Counted from the first letter of the stretch, positions 16,369-25,273 are shown. The stretch is DNA of 35,339 nucleotides from Deltaproteobacteria bacterium (GCA_029555025.1 JAKPTZ010000106.1:1-35339), one strand, 5' to 3'. Made by a program: numbers and translations. The notes: a model not told the origin generated them from the letters alone.

Positions 16369-17535
16369 ATGATGATTCCCAGGTTTTTCGACGACCTTGG
16401 GCAGTATCTGGCGCCGGGCAAAGTACTTGTCATCTTCGGTGCCCGGCAGGTCGGCAAGACGACGTTGGTCAGGAATTTTCTTCGCAGGTCGTCGCTGAAG
16501 TTCCGTTTTGATTCCGGGGACGACATTCGCATCCAGGAACTGTTTGCGGCTGGTCGCCTGGACCGCCTGCAGGAGTACGCGCAAGGCTTCGATCTGGTCG
16601 TGCTCGACGAGGCCCAACGCGTGCCCGGGATCGGACTGGGCCTGAAGATGATTGTCGACGCCATGCCGGGATTGCAAGTGATCGCGACTGGTTCTTCGTC
16701 TTTTGATCTGGCGGGGCAGGTCGGCGAGCCGCTTACTGGCCGCAAGCGCACGCTGAACCTGTTTCCGGTGGCCCAACTTGAACTGGCGACGATGCATAAT
16801 CGTTTTGACTTGCGGGGAAGACTCGATGAGTACTTGATTTTTGGCGGCTATCCGGAAGTTGTGGCCGCCCAGGGCCGCGATGAAAAAATACGCCTGCTGA
16901 ACGAAATCGCGTCCTCGTACCTGCTGAAGGACGTTCTGGCCCTGGACAACATCAGGAACAGTCGTTCAATCTTCGACCTTCTGCGTCTGCTGGCGCTTCA
17001 AGTCGGCAGCGAGGTGTCCTTGACCGAACTCGGAACACAGGTCGGAATCAGCTATAAGACGGTCGATCGGTACATCGACATACTCGAGAAGTCATTCATC
17101 CTGATGCGTCTTCCCGGCCTGGGGCGCAATCCAAGGACCGACCTGCGTAAGAAGAACAAGTACTACTTCATGGACACCGGGATTCGAAACGCGTTGATAT
17201 CAAATTTCAACCCAACCGACCTGCGAGCCGATTGCGGGCAACTGTGGGAGAACTTCCTTTGCGTCGAGCGAATGAAGCTTCTGTCGTACACGGGGCGTCA
17301 CGCAAATATGTATTTCTGGCGAACCAATCAGGGATCAGAGATCGACCTGGTCGAGGAAGCTGGCGGGGGATTCGCCGGTTTCGAGTTCAAGTGGGGCGTC
17401 AAAGGGCGGTCGCGCCCCAGGGAATGGACCGAATTCGCCCCGAACGGCTCGTGGACCGTCGTCAACAGGGACAACTACCTGGATTTTGTGCTGGAAACGT
17501 CCCTGTTCACTCCACCTGGTCAGCGGGCTCGATGA
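16369..17535 (+). CDS. AAA_14/DUF4143 ATPase with nuclease-fold C-terminus (copy 1)
   Basis: The 388-aa protein has Walker A GARQVGKTT (24-32), Walker B VVLDEAQ with Asp80-Glu81, and a sensor-like ATGSSS. A winged-helix-like part around 210-270 includes LGTQVGISYKTVDRYIDIL. The DUF4143 C-terminus carries a PD-(D/E)xK-type signature: Glu324-x-Asp326, then Glu339-Phe-Lys341. The family is widespread, often multicopy and without a proven role. I chose the first of two adjacent ATGs at 16369, which follows GGGGG by 8 bases; TTG 16315 and ATG 16336 fall inside the repeat array. The last 29 bp overlap the 3' end of the lipoprotein gene on the other strand. A second family member is at 24008-25255; the two share their layout but differ widely in sequence. 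Confidence 0.9.
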   Translation: MMIPRFFDDLGQYLAPGKVLVIFGARQVGKTTLVRNFLRRSSLKFRFDSGDDIRIQELFAAGRLDRLQEYAQGFDLVVLDEAQRVPGIGLGLKMIVDAMPGLQVIATGSSSFDLAGQVGEPLTGRKRTLNLFPVAQLELATMHNRFDLRGRLDEYLIFGGYPEVVAAQGRDEKIRLLNEIASSYLLKDVLALDNIRNSRSIFDLLRLLALQVGSEVSLTELGTQVGISYKTVDRYIDILEKSFILMRLPGLGRNPRTDLRKKNKYYFMDTGIRNALISNFNPTDLRADCGQLWENFLCVERMKLLSYTGRHANMYFWRTNQGSEIDLVEEAGGGFAGFEFKWGVKGRSRPREWTEFAPNGSWTVVNRDNYLDFVLETSLFTPPGQRAR

Positions 17536-20140
17536 ACCCGTAATACCTGGCCATCCAATATGCGGCAAGGACGTCGGCGGCGTCCATCTCGACGTTGTCG
17601 CCCCAGCCGCCCTCGATCTGGAACTGGCTGGTGTTGTGGCGGTCGTTCGGGCGCTCGTCCGACGGGATGATGCGGTTGTCGCTGCGCATGTATCGTTCGC
17701 GGAATTCCGGGCGGTCGATGTAGTACTGCGGCGCCTTGACCAGATCCAGCCGGTGGTTGTTGTGGATATTCCAGCGGATCAGGTCCAGCGGGTACAGCCT
17801 GAACCATCTTTCGCCCAGGTACAGGTTCGGAACGGTTTGGGTAATCACGCCCTGGATGACATCCCAGACGGCCGACTGCTGGGTCTTCAGGTTGTCATAG
17901 ACCGACCGCCAGCCCTTCAGCCAGCGAGCCTTCAGGGCAGCGTCCTGTTCGTACTGAACCAGGATGAAGAACGCCTGGGTCGAAAGTTCGTCGCCGTCGC
18001 CGTTGCCGTGGCGCCCCGGCGGCTCGGTCGAAGTCATGACGTTGTCGTCGTAATGATTTTCGTCGTTCATCAGGAACGCCTTGGCGTCGATGAACTTCTG
18101 GCTGCCCGGCATGTCCAGGGTTTCGCCTTGCTGCAGCTTCGATTCCTGGTCCTGGGTCATGTAAATAGCCAGGTTCATTGCGGCCAGCGTCTGGACCGAT
18201 CTCTGCCCGCCGTCACCAAAAAGTCCAATGAAATTGACGTATCCCGGGTCGAACTGGCCGTAGGTGGTGCACTCGCCGGTCGGGCGCAGCAACTGGTAAT
18301 CGTGGTCGATGATGCCGCCGATGATGTTGCTGACGTGCGCTGCGATGGCATGCTTCTGGGTTTCGTCCGCGCACAGGTCATACGCCGGGCCCATCATGAA
18401 CAGGTGTGACGTGACTTCGTCGTTGGAAGTGTCGGATTTCACCCACCATTCGCCGTCCGGTGACGTGTACCACATGCCGTCGTCCGGGTTGTCGCAGTCG
18501 TCAAGCCGGCAGCCGTCTTTGCGGATGACCGCGCGCGCCAGGAACCAGTCTTCGCCGGTCAGCAGGCGCAGGTTCAGCATGGCCTGCAGGCTGTGGTCGA
18601 AATTCGCCTTTGCCTGTGGGTCGCTGGTTTCCTTCCAGCGCATGCATTCCGCAATCAGCCAATAGCTGGTCCAGCCGCCGTCGTTGTCCGAGTCCCACGG
18701 GATGCTGGTCGAAAGGTCGCCGGGCACGGTCAGGCGGCTGTCGGCAACGGCCCCGTCGCGGTCGTGCCGCAGTTCGATCTTTTCACGCAGCAGGGCCATC
18801 TTGTCTTCAATCGTCATGCGTTCGACGGTCGTCCAGGTCATGCCCGCAGCCGACCCGAAATACACAGGCGAATCGGGGACATCCGGCGTGGTGGCGACCG
18901 CGCGCACGTCGTTGTCAGCCACCCAGCGCAGTGTGTTGTAAAAACGCCACTCGGGGCCGTCGCCGCGGTCGATCATGCGCATGGCGCCGCCCATGGTCGT
19001 GACGATGAACCCGCCGTCGGCCGTTTTCGCCACGTCGGTCGCGCCCGTAAGCGGCACGCGCCCGGCCGCGAACACCGGGATTTCGGCCGGAGCCTGTTCG
19101 TCGGATTCGATGGCCGCGTATCCGGCGATGCCGTCCTGGCCGACGACCACCAGTTCGAGTTCGGACGGGACGCTGACGTCGGCGATCATCTGCCGGATGT
19201 CGGTCACGGGCGACGGAATGGTCGCAATCAGGACATCAAACCTGTCGCTCTGGATGTTGTACTGCCATACTTGGATGACTTCGGTGCCATCGCCGTTGGC
19301 TCCTGCCACATAGATCCTGTCGTGGGCGGCGTTCACCGTGGCGAATTTCACGGCCAGCGTCGTGCCGGTGACGGCCAGGCGGGTTTCCGCGTCGTGGAAC
19401 AGGGCCACGTTGAACTGGTCGGCCACGATGGTCCAGCCGTACGCCTGGGCCACCGACATCACCTGCACGTCGGCGAAGATCATCCAGGATTCAAGCTCGG
19501 GCTGACTTTCATCGTTGTTGATCAGCTTCAACAGCGCGGTCTTCTGGACCACCAGGACATATTCGTCGGTATAGGCGCCGCCCAGCACCGGCCCGTACGT
19601 CGGGTTCACGGCGATCTTCACGGGCTCCCATGTGCCGGGCTCGGCGGGGGCCAGCGGGTCCCGCAGCCAGACGCCGTCGGATGCCAGGATAAGCACGTTG
19701 TCAAAGGGCAGGGGATTATCGACGGGCTTTATCAGTATATCGACGATGTCGGTGATCCGCCGGTCGATCTCGATGCCGGTGTGGTTGATTTCCTGGGCGA
19801 ATTCCTTGTCCTGGATGGGCTGGAAGATTTCATCGGGCTTGACGATGTCACCGCCGGGGATGTCGCCCGCAACGTCGCCCGCATCGATCGCTTCGTCGTC
19901 AGCGGAGTCTTTTGCCACGTCTTCAGCAACGTCGTCATCGGAGTCGCCAACCGTGTCGCCCTGGGTCGTGTCGGTGGTGTCCGGCGCCGCAACGTCTGCC
20001 GTATCGGCAGCCACATCGGCGGCCACCACGTCCGTGTCGCCATCAGGGGTTCCTGAATCACCGCATCCGGCCGCCATCAAAACCGCCGCCGCCCCAAGCA
20101 CCACAAGCATCGTTCTGGAAAGGATCGTCACGCGGTTCAT
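17507..20140 (-). CDS. Lipoprotein with propeller-like middle and helical glycosidase-like C-terminus
   Basis: The 877-aa protein starts with a lipoprotein signal, lipobox MAAGC (Cys26). A spacer of about 75 residues made of Asp, Ala, Thr and Val follows, as in many surface lipoproteins of this lineage. Residues about 120-450 contain repeated short strands, with VLILASDGVWLRD and FIVTTMGGAMRMID, like a beta-propeller. Residues about 490-870 are helical with Trp, Asp and Gly clusters (GGWTSYWLIAECMRW, SHLFMMGPAYDLC, WGDNVEMDAADVLAAYW) and recall six-hairpin (alpha/alpha) toroids of glycan-active enzymes. That assignment is tentative and I cannot name catalytic residues. The ATG follows AGGGGG by 6 bases. 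The leader matches that of the next gene upstream (20278-23784). Confidence 0.85.
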   Translation of the reverse strand: MNRVTILSRTMLVVLGAAAVLMAAGCGDSGTPDGDTDVVAADVAADTADVAAPDTTDTTQGDTVGDSDDDVAEDVAKDSADDEAIDAGDVAGDIPGGDIVKPDEIFQPIQDKEFAQEINHTGIEIDRRITDIVDILIKPVDNPLPFDNVLILASDGVWLRDPLAPAEPGTWEPVKIAVNPTYGPVLGGAYTDEYVLVVQKTALLKLINNDESQPELESWMIFADVQVMSVAQAYGWTIVADQFNVALFHDAETRLAVTGTTLAVKFATVNAAHDRIYVAGANGDGTEVIQVWQYNIQSDRFDVLIATIPSPVTDIRQMIADVSVPSELELVVVGQDGIAGYAAIESDEQAPAEIPVFAAGRVPLTGATDVAKTADGGFIVTTMGGAMRMIDRGDGPEWRFYNTLRWVADNDVRAVATTPDVPDSPVYFGSAAGMTWTTVERMTIEDKMALLREKIELRHDRDGAVADSRLTVPGDLSTSIPWDSDNDGGWTSYWLIAECMRWKETSDPQAKANFDHSLQAMLNLRLLTGEDWFLARAVIRKDGCRLDDCDNPDDGMWYTSPDGEWWVKSDTSNDEVTSHLFMMGPAYDLCADETQKHAIAAHVSNIIGGIIDHDYQLLRPTGECTTYGQFDPGYVNFIGLFGDGGQRSVQTLAAMNLAIYMTQDQESKLQQGETLDMPGSQKFIDAKAFLMNDENHYDDNVMTSTEPPGRHGNGDGDELSTQAFFILVQYEQDAALKARWLKGWRSVYDNLKTQQSAVWDVIQGVITQTVPNLYLGERWFRLYPLDLIRWNIHNNHRLDLVKAPQYYIDRPEFRERYMRSDNRIIPSDERPNDRHNTSQFQIEGGWGDNVEMDAADVLAAYWMARYYGFIEPADQVE

Positions 20141-20179
20141 CTGGAACCCCCTGGAAGACGGTCGATTGTTTCACATAAC
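20141..20179 (-). promoter_or_regulatory. Conserved 5' leader of the 877-aa lipoprotein gene
   Basis: The 16-mer GTTATGTGAAACAATC (minus strand, 20179-20164) is identical to one upstream of the 1168-aa surface protein and lies at exactly the same distance from the start codon. A similar G-rich segment and TTCCAG precede both starts. This suggests a common promoter or leader-binding factor. Confidence 0.55.
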
Positions 20180-20277
20180 CTGCTGCAGGTCACTTACAGG
20201 AATTCAGCGCCATGGTACATTTGCTGCGTCTGTGGGAACGCAGTGGCGGGAATGGAGAAATCGGGATTTTCAGGGCC

Positions 20278-23200
20278 TCAGACGTCCCGGTTGCGCAGGC
20301 GCCGGGCCGACAGTCCAAGCATCATCAGGGCCAGCGTCAGGATTACGGCCAGGGAGTTGCCGCCAGCGCCCGCGTTGCCGCTGCCGTCCGCAGTGCAGCC
20401 ACCGGATCCACCGTCGTCCGGCGTTGACACCGTTTCGCAGGTCCCGGCGGTCCCAACCCATGCCTGGCATTCGAGTCCTTCCGGGCAGTCCGGCGCGTTC
20501 ATGTCACAGGCGGGGCGGCAGGCGCCGGTCCTGCAGACCAGTCCGGTCGTGCATTCCTGGTCGCATGCGCACGTTTCGTCGGTCGCCTGCTGAAGCGTTG
20601 CATCACACGTCTGGGCGATGGCCGCGTATTTCGGGGCCGCGATGTCGCTGACGACGCCGCCGATGAGCGTGTTCCCGATGTAACCTTCAAAAGCCAGCCG
20701 CTGCACCGAGCCCTGGGGGACTGCCGTTGCCGGGCGGATCGTTGCCGTGATATCGGCGGTCGCGCCCGGGTCAAGCGTCACCACCGCCGGCGTCACCGTC
20801 ACGGTCCAGTCCGGCGGCACATCGACGCGCCGAACCCGGATCTCGATGTCTGCCGTGGCTGACGTTGGATTGCCGACTTTGAACGTCGTCATCGTTTCGT
20901 ACATGCGTACCAGTGATGATCTGGCGGTCTCGAGCCGTCCTTCCACGATTCCGAGTGACGGCAGCTTCGCTATCGAAGTCGGGCCCTGATACGCGTTGAA
21001 CATGCCGGCCGCCGAGTAGATCATCCCAAGAGTTCTCCAGGCATCGACAAGCCGGTTCCACTGCGGGAACAAATCGCCGACGTACTGGGAAATCTCGCCG
21101 GTTATCAACTGCTGCCGGTACAACTCAATGTCGTCTTCAGAATATCCGGCCGCTGATGCCGCCTGTTGCTCGAGCACCGTCCAGCCCGACGACGACAGGC
21201 GTGCCAGGAAGTCGTCCACATCGGTCTGGGTCACCAGCAGTTCGGTCGCCCCATCCGTCCGCAGCGCCGCCTGATAGTCCACCAACGCGTCCGCCAGAAT
21301 CAGGTAATGCCCGCCCGCCATCCTCTTGAAGTAATCAAGTGCAGCCACATGGCGTGCCGCCCATTCCATGTCGCCAGCCAGGGTGGCCGCCGCCCACCGA
21401 CGCTGGGCGCTTGCCGCGGCTTTCATGTCCAGCATTACTTCAATGGTCGCATCGTACAGGGCCTGCCCGGCGTCCTGGACCGAAAGTGCCGATACGGCCG
21501 CCCGGAGTTTTCGTGGCGAATACTGCTGGACCGGGGGCTGACCACGCTTTACGGGCGTCCTGAACTGCATGGCATCTTCGTCATCGTCGGATGCCGACCC
21601 AGGGCTTCTGGGGACGCTCGGCAGGGACGTCTGCTGACTGACTTCGGTGGTTGACTCGTTGTTCGAGCCAAAGAAGAAGTTCATTATCGCGTCGAAGCCC
21701 GCGCCGAACCAACTGAAGCTGTCCCCGCCCGACTCGGCGGCCTGTTTTTCGTCGTCACTGGACGAAGAGCCTGGTTCCGCATCCAGATTCTTTGTCTGTT
21801 CACCCGAGAACGAACCGCTGCCGCCATCCCTGTGGATCGGCGTCCCGCTTCCCGGCTGCGGCATCCCCGAGTACGCGAGCCTGACGCAATAGTGGCCCGA
21901 CAGCGGCGGCGTCCACGGTACCGAAATCGTTGTCGTCGCCCCTGCCTCGATCACAACCCCGTTCCGGCTGCCGAGAGGCCCGAACACAAGCCCGATTCCG
22001 CGCTGCGCAATTTCCAGGGTGGCGTCCACGACGATTGGGAATTCGTTCGGGTTGGTCAAGTCCGCGCTGACTGTGCCGGGCACGCCCTGAACGACCGGCA
22101 GCGGCTCGATACGGATCCTGTCGCTGAAATAGGGCGCCTGCGCGTCAGGCAGCAGCGGGTTGGGCGCGGTATCGGCGAATGTAACAGTGGCCGAAGCGAC
22201 GCGGGCCGCTTCGCAAACGCCCTGATCGGTCAGGGTTGCCCCGATTGTCGCGTCGCCGGCCACCGCAGAAGTCAGGTAGGCGTTCGCAGTACCGTCAGCC
22301 CCGGTCACGGCGCCGTCCACCGCCGTACCCAGCGTCGTCGTCAGGTGGACGACCCGCCCGGCCAGTGGTTCCCCGTTGCCGTCCCGCGCGGTCACCTTGA
22401 CCCAGACGCGGGTCGTGGAGTCGGCCGGCGCGAACCAGCGATCGGGCCGCACCTCGACCGATGTGACCGGCAGCGGCGCGGCGGGTCCGGCCTGGCCATC
22501 GGCCGATTCCAGCGCGGGTTTCCAGGCGACCGGTCCGAATATCGGGGTACCGCTGCCGTCCGGGTTGCATGTGTCGTCGGTTGTCGGCCCCGCCGGATGT
22601 CCCCACCAGACATGGGGCGCCAGGATCAGCGCCGTCCCCTTGTTGCGCACCGCGTACCATCCGTCTTCAACTTCGACAAGCTGGCTGGACTCGATGACGG
22701 TGCCAGGCGGGCCATACGCGCGGACCAGATCCATCATGCTCTGCCGAATGATGGAGTGCGAAACTGATGCGGTGGCGTTCGTCAGCATAAGGTTTGCCCC
22801 GATTTTGCCGCCGCCCTCGATGATCACGTGGCGAAGGACCGACCCCTGGTTCGGGGCCTGCTCGGCGCCCTCGATGGAAATTCCGTCCCACGGGTCGGAC
22901 AGCGGGTTGTCCCGCGTTAATGTAATCGGCGCCGCCGCCGTCCCGACCGCCAGAAGGGTTCCGTTCACGACCAGGCCCGTGTAACCCGCAAACTGCAAGG
23001 TCACGCCGGGGTCGATCCGGAATGTCGCGCCGGTCAGCACAAAAACGTCGGAGGTCACGTGGTATGGCAGGCCAAGGTCAGTCCAGTGCCGGTTCCCATC
23101 CATGTTTCCGCCGCCGACCCGGATCGCCTCGATGCCGTTTCCCGACGACGTAATGCCGGAAAGCGAATGTTCGACCCCACCGTATTCAAGGTTCAGCGGG

Positions 23201-23784
23201 TACATCCCGTTCCCCGTCAATGTGACCGACGCCAGGGTAAGCCGAGCGCCGTATCCGGCCCTGATGCCGTCCGAGGTCGCGGGCGCACTGTCCCGAATCG
23301 TCGAATTGGTAATCGTCACGCTGGCGTGATGGATCAGTACGCCGGCCCCGAGTTTGCCGCCGCCTTCGACAATGACGTGGTCAAGCACCGAACCCGAGAT
23401 CGGGGCCTGCTCGGTCCCCTCGATGCCGATGCCGTCCCATGGATCGGACTCCGGGGCGTCCTTGGTGAATGTAATCGGCGCGGCAGCCGTACCCGCCGCG
23501 ACCAGTGTGCCATTGACGACCAGCCCGGAATATCCGGAACACTTGACTGTGACGCCTGGTTCAATGGTAAGGGTCGCGTCCGCCGCCACTTTCAGGTTTC
23601 CAGTCAGCAGATATGGCGACTCGGCAGCCGTCCAGATCACGTCGGTCGAATAGGTCTGGGTACCGACGGTCGTGTCGGCGTTGGCGGGTCCGGCGGTGGC
23701 GACGAAAACGACGGCCAGCAGACCTGGCATCACGCACTTCAGGATCAGCCGGGATACAGCTCTGGTCAGAATTGAACGGCCCAT
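20278..23784 (-). CDS. Beta-helix surface protein with Ig-like domains and a MYXO-CTERM-like sorting tail
   Basis: The 1168-aa protein has a signal peptide ending GPANA (residue 36). Two copies of a right-handed beta-helix module follow (about 45-165 and 240-350), sharing GLVVNGTL, GTAAAPIT and SDPWDGI. Then come a Big_1-like Ig domain with VHLTTTLGT and a second sandwich (about 580-650). A Ser/Asp/Glu-rich linker and a helical region (about 790-1000) follow, then a CARDB/NEW3-like domain (VTLDPGATADITATIRP) and a Cys-rich follistatin/EGF-like knot (CDQECTTGLVCRTGACRPAC). The end has GGC, a Gly/Asn spacer, a hydrophobic segment and RRLRNRD, a layout like the MYXO-CTERM surface-sorting signal. 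It is probably displayed on the cell surface, in adhesion or glycan contact. The ATG follows GGGGG by about 7 bases. Confidence 0.88.
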   Translation of the reverse strand: MGRSILTRAVSRLILKCVMPGLLAVVFVATAGPANADTTVGTQTYSTDVIWTAAESPYLLTGNLKVAADATLTIEPGVTVKCSGYSGLVVNGTLVAAGTAAAPITFTKDAPESDPWDGIGIEGTEQAPISGSVLDHVIVEGGGKLGAGVLIHHASVTITNSTIRDSAPATSDGIRAGYGARLTLASVTLTGNGMYPLNLEYGGVEHSLSGITSSGNGIEAIRVGGGNMDGNRHWTDLGLPYHVTSDVFVLTGATFRIDPGVTLQFAGYTGLVVNGTLLAVGTAAAPITLTRDNPLSDPWDGISIEGAEQAPNQGSVLRHVIIEGGGKIGANLMLTNATASVSHSIIRQSMMDLVRAYGPPGTVIESSQLVEVEDGWYAVRNKGTALILAPHVWWGHPAGPTTDDTCNPDGSGTPIFGPVAWKPALESADGQAGPAAPLPVTSVEVRPDRWFAPADSTTRVWVKVTARDGNGEPLAGRVVHLTTTLGTAVDGAVTGADGTANAYLTSAVAGDATIGATLTDQGVCEAARVASATVTFADTAPNPLLPDAQAPYFSDRIRIEPLPVVQGVPGTVSADLTNPNEFPIVVDATLEIAQRGIGLVFGPLGSRNGVVIEAGATTTISVPWTPPLSGHYCVRLAYSGMPQPGSGTPIHRDGGSGSFSGEQTKNLDAEPGSSSSDDEKQAAESGGDSFSWFGAGFDAIMNFFFGSNNESTTEVSQQTSLPSVPRSPGSASDDDEDAMQFRTPVKRGQPPVQQYSPRKLRAAVSALSVQDAGQALYDATIEVMLDMKAAASAQRRWAAATLAGDMEWAARHVAALDYFKRMAGGHYLILADALVDYQAALRTDGATELLVTQTDVDDFLARLSSSGWTVLEQQAASAAGYSEDDIELYRQQLITGEISQYVGDLFPQWNRLVDAWRTLGMIYSAAGMFNAYQGPTSIAKLPSLGIVEGRLETARSSLVRMYETMTTFKVGNPTSATADIEIRVRRVDVPPDWTVTVTPAVVTLDPGATADITATIRPATAVPQGSVQRLAFEGYIGNTLIGGVVSDIAAPKYAAIAQTCDATLQQATDETCACDQECTTGLVCRTGACRPACDMNAPDCPEGLECQAWVGTAGTCETVSTPDDGGSGGCTADGSGNAGAGGNSLAVILTLALMMLGLSARRLRNRDV

Positions 23785-23823
23785 CTGGAATCCCCCGAAA
23801 GATGCCTGATTGTTTCACATAAC
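23785..23823 (-). promoter_or_regulatory. Conserved 5' leader of the 1168-aa surface protein gene
   Basis: It carries GTTATGTGAAACAATC (minus strand, 23823-23808), identical in sequence and in distance to the start codon (24 bases from the 3' end of the 16-mer to the start) to the leader at 20141-20179. The rest of the gap to 24007 holds the ATPase repeat array. Confidence 0.55.
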
Positions 23824-23904
23824 AAGTTGTGCGGCCATCCCCGGTGCGCGAAACCCGACGAGACATAATTGGTTTCCCCGATTTCGACAACTGCACACTG
23901 AAAC

Positions 23905-23970
23905 CTTGCAATTGGACGAATCGAAACTTGCAATTGGACGAACTGAGGCTTGCAATTGGACGTATCTAAG
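23905..23970 (+). repeat. Three tandem 22-bp iteron-like repeats upstream of a DUF4143 ATPase gene
   Basis: Units begin at 23905, 23927 and 23949 with the invariant CTTGCAATTGGACG, followed by 8 less conserved bases (AATCGAAA, AACTGAGG, TATCTAAG). The core contains the palindromes TTGCAA and CAATTG. The period is two helical turns, so all copies face one side of the DNA. The array ends 37 bp before the ATPase start codon. Confidence 0.9.
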
Positions 23971-24007
23971 GCCATAATCAGACAAGGCTTTTGGTGGTAG
24001 TGGATTA

Positions 24008-25255
24008 ATGTCTGATAAGACGTTGTATCCCAGATTTCTGCGTTCACGGGTTGAAGATGCGCTGACGGATTCCCCGGTTGTCCTGATTCACGGCCCCAGG
24101 CAGTGCGGCAAGACCACTCTGGCCCGCATGGTGGGGGACGATTCGGGATACGCCTACCTGACTTTTGACGATGACGTTCAACGTTCGTCGGCCAGAACGG
24201 ATCCCGTTGGATATGTGGCCGATTTGCCCGACAGGGTGATACTCGATGAAGTACAACGAGTCCCGGAACTGTTTACTGCCATCAAGGTTGCCGTGGACAG
24301 TCGCCGCAAGCCGGGTTCATTCATCCTTACAGGATCGGCCAATGTTCTTCTGGTTCCCCGTCTTGCGGACTCCCTGGCTGGAAGAATCGAAATCCTTCGG
24401 CTGCATCCGCTGTCCCGGGCTGAATTGGTCGGAAGGGCTTGCAACTTCCTGGCAACATTGTTCGGGGCCGGCTTCAAGGCTGGACAGTCCGGGCAACGTC
24501 TGGGAAATGTACTGGCTGAACATATTGTCGGTGGCGGCTATCCGGCCGCCCTGGCCCGTGCAACCTGCCACCGACGGGCCCTTTGGTATCGGGATTATGC
24601 CGATACACTTATTCAGCGCGATATCCAGGACTTGGCCCGAATCAGGGCGCTCGACGCCTTGCCGCGCCTGCTGGCATTGGCAGCGGGGCAGACCGCAAGC
24701 CTGATCAACGTGTCCGAACTCGCGGCCCCGTTCCAGGTCAGCCGCCAGACCATCCGTGAATATCTGACCCTGTTGTCACGGATATTTTTGCTGGAAGAAT
24801 TGCCGCCCTGGCACAGCAATCAACTGAAACGCCTGGTTAAGACCCCGAAGCTGCACATCGGTGATACGGGGTTGGCCTGCGCCCTTATGGGTGCCAATCC
24901 TGGCTCGCTGTGGATGGATCGTCCGTTGTTCGGCAGGTTGCTGGAAAGCTACGTATATCAGGAATTGCGGCGTCTGGCGTCTTTCCGTGATGAATCCACC
25001 ACGTTCTATCATTTTCGCGACAAGGATCAGGTTGAAGTGGATCTTGTGATCGAGTCGGAAGGCCTGGTGGCCGGTGTCGAGGTCAAGGCGGCATCAACGG
25101 TGACTACCGCGGATTTCAAAGGGCTTCGCAAGCTCAAGGACGCCGCTGGAAGTCGTTTTGTCTGTGGTGTGGTGCTGTATGACGGCGCTGCCGTTGCAGG
25201 CTTTGGTGAAAGACTTTACGCAGTTCCGGTTTCCAGGCTCTGGAATGACGAGTGA
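24008..25255 (+). CDS. AAA_14/DUF4143 ATPase with nuclease-fold C-terminus (copy 2)
   Basis: The 415-aa protein has Walker A GPRQCGKTT (29-37), Walker B VILDEVQ with Asp80-Glu81, and LTGSAN as sensor. A winged-helix-like stretch (LAAPFQVSRQTIREYLTLL) precedes the DUF4143 part. The nuclease-like signature is Glu343-x-Asp345 and Glu358-x-Lys360 (QVEVDLV then GVEVKAA), which follows the E-x-D...E-x-K order of PD-(D/E)xK folds. ATG 24008 is the only start with a full P-loop domain. The ribosome-binding site is weak (GGA close to the ATG). The stop lies 18 bp from the end of a convergent Asp-rich lipoprotein gene. The biological role is unknown; a regulatory, mobile or defence role is possible. 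Confidence 0.92.
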   Translation: MSDKTLYPRFLRSRVEDALTDSPVVLIHGPRQCGKTTLARMVGDDSGYAYLTFDDDVQRSSARTDPVGYVADLPDRVILDEVQRVPELFTAIKVAVDSRRKPGSFILTGSANVLLVPRLADSLAGRIEILRLHPLSRAELVGRACNFLATLFGAGFKAGQSGQRLGNVLAEHIVGGGYPAALARATCHRRALWYRDYADTLIQRDIQDLARIRALDALPRLLALAAGQTASLINVSELAAPFQVSRQTIREYLTLLSRIFLLEELPPWHSNQLKRLVKTPKLHIGDTGLACALMGANPGSLWMDRPLFGRLLESYVYQELRRLASFRDESTTFYHFRDKDQVEVDLVIESEGLVAGVEVKAASTVTTADFKGLRKLKDAAGSRFVCGVVLYDGAAVAGFGERLYAVPVSRLWNDE

Positions 25256-25273
25256 GGATCTGTCAATCCTGTT

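Noticed and set aside
16101-16751. 216-codon minus-strand frame with 11-residue repeats (NFQEAV type)
   Set aside because: The repeats only reflect the 33-bp DNA period, and the rest lies opposite the ATPase P-loop region.
20224-20243. CTGCGT/ACGCAG hairpin as terminator of the 1168-aa gene
   Set aside because: It has a six-pair stem with an 8-base loop and no T-run after it.
16241-23970. The 33-bp and 22-bp repeats as CRISPR arrays
   Set aside because: The repeats are directly adjacent with no variable spacers of normal length, and no cas genes are present.
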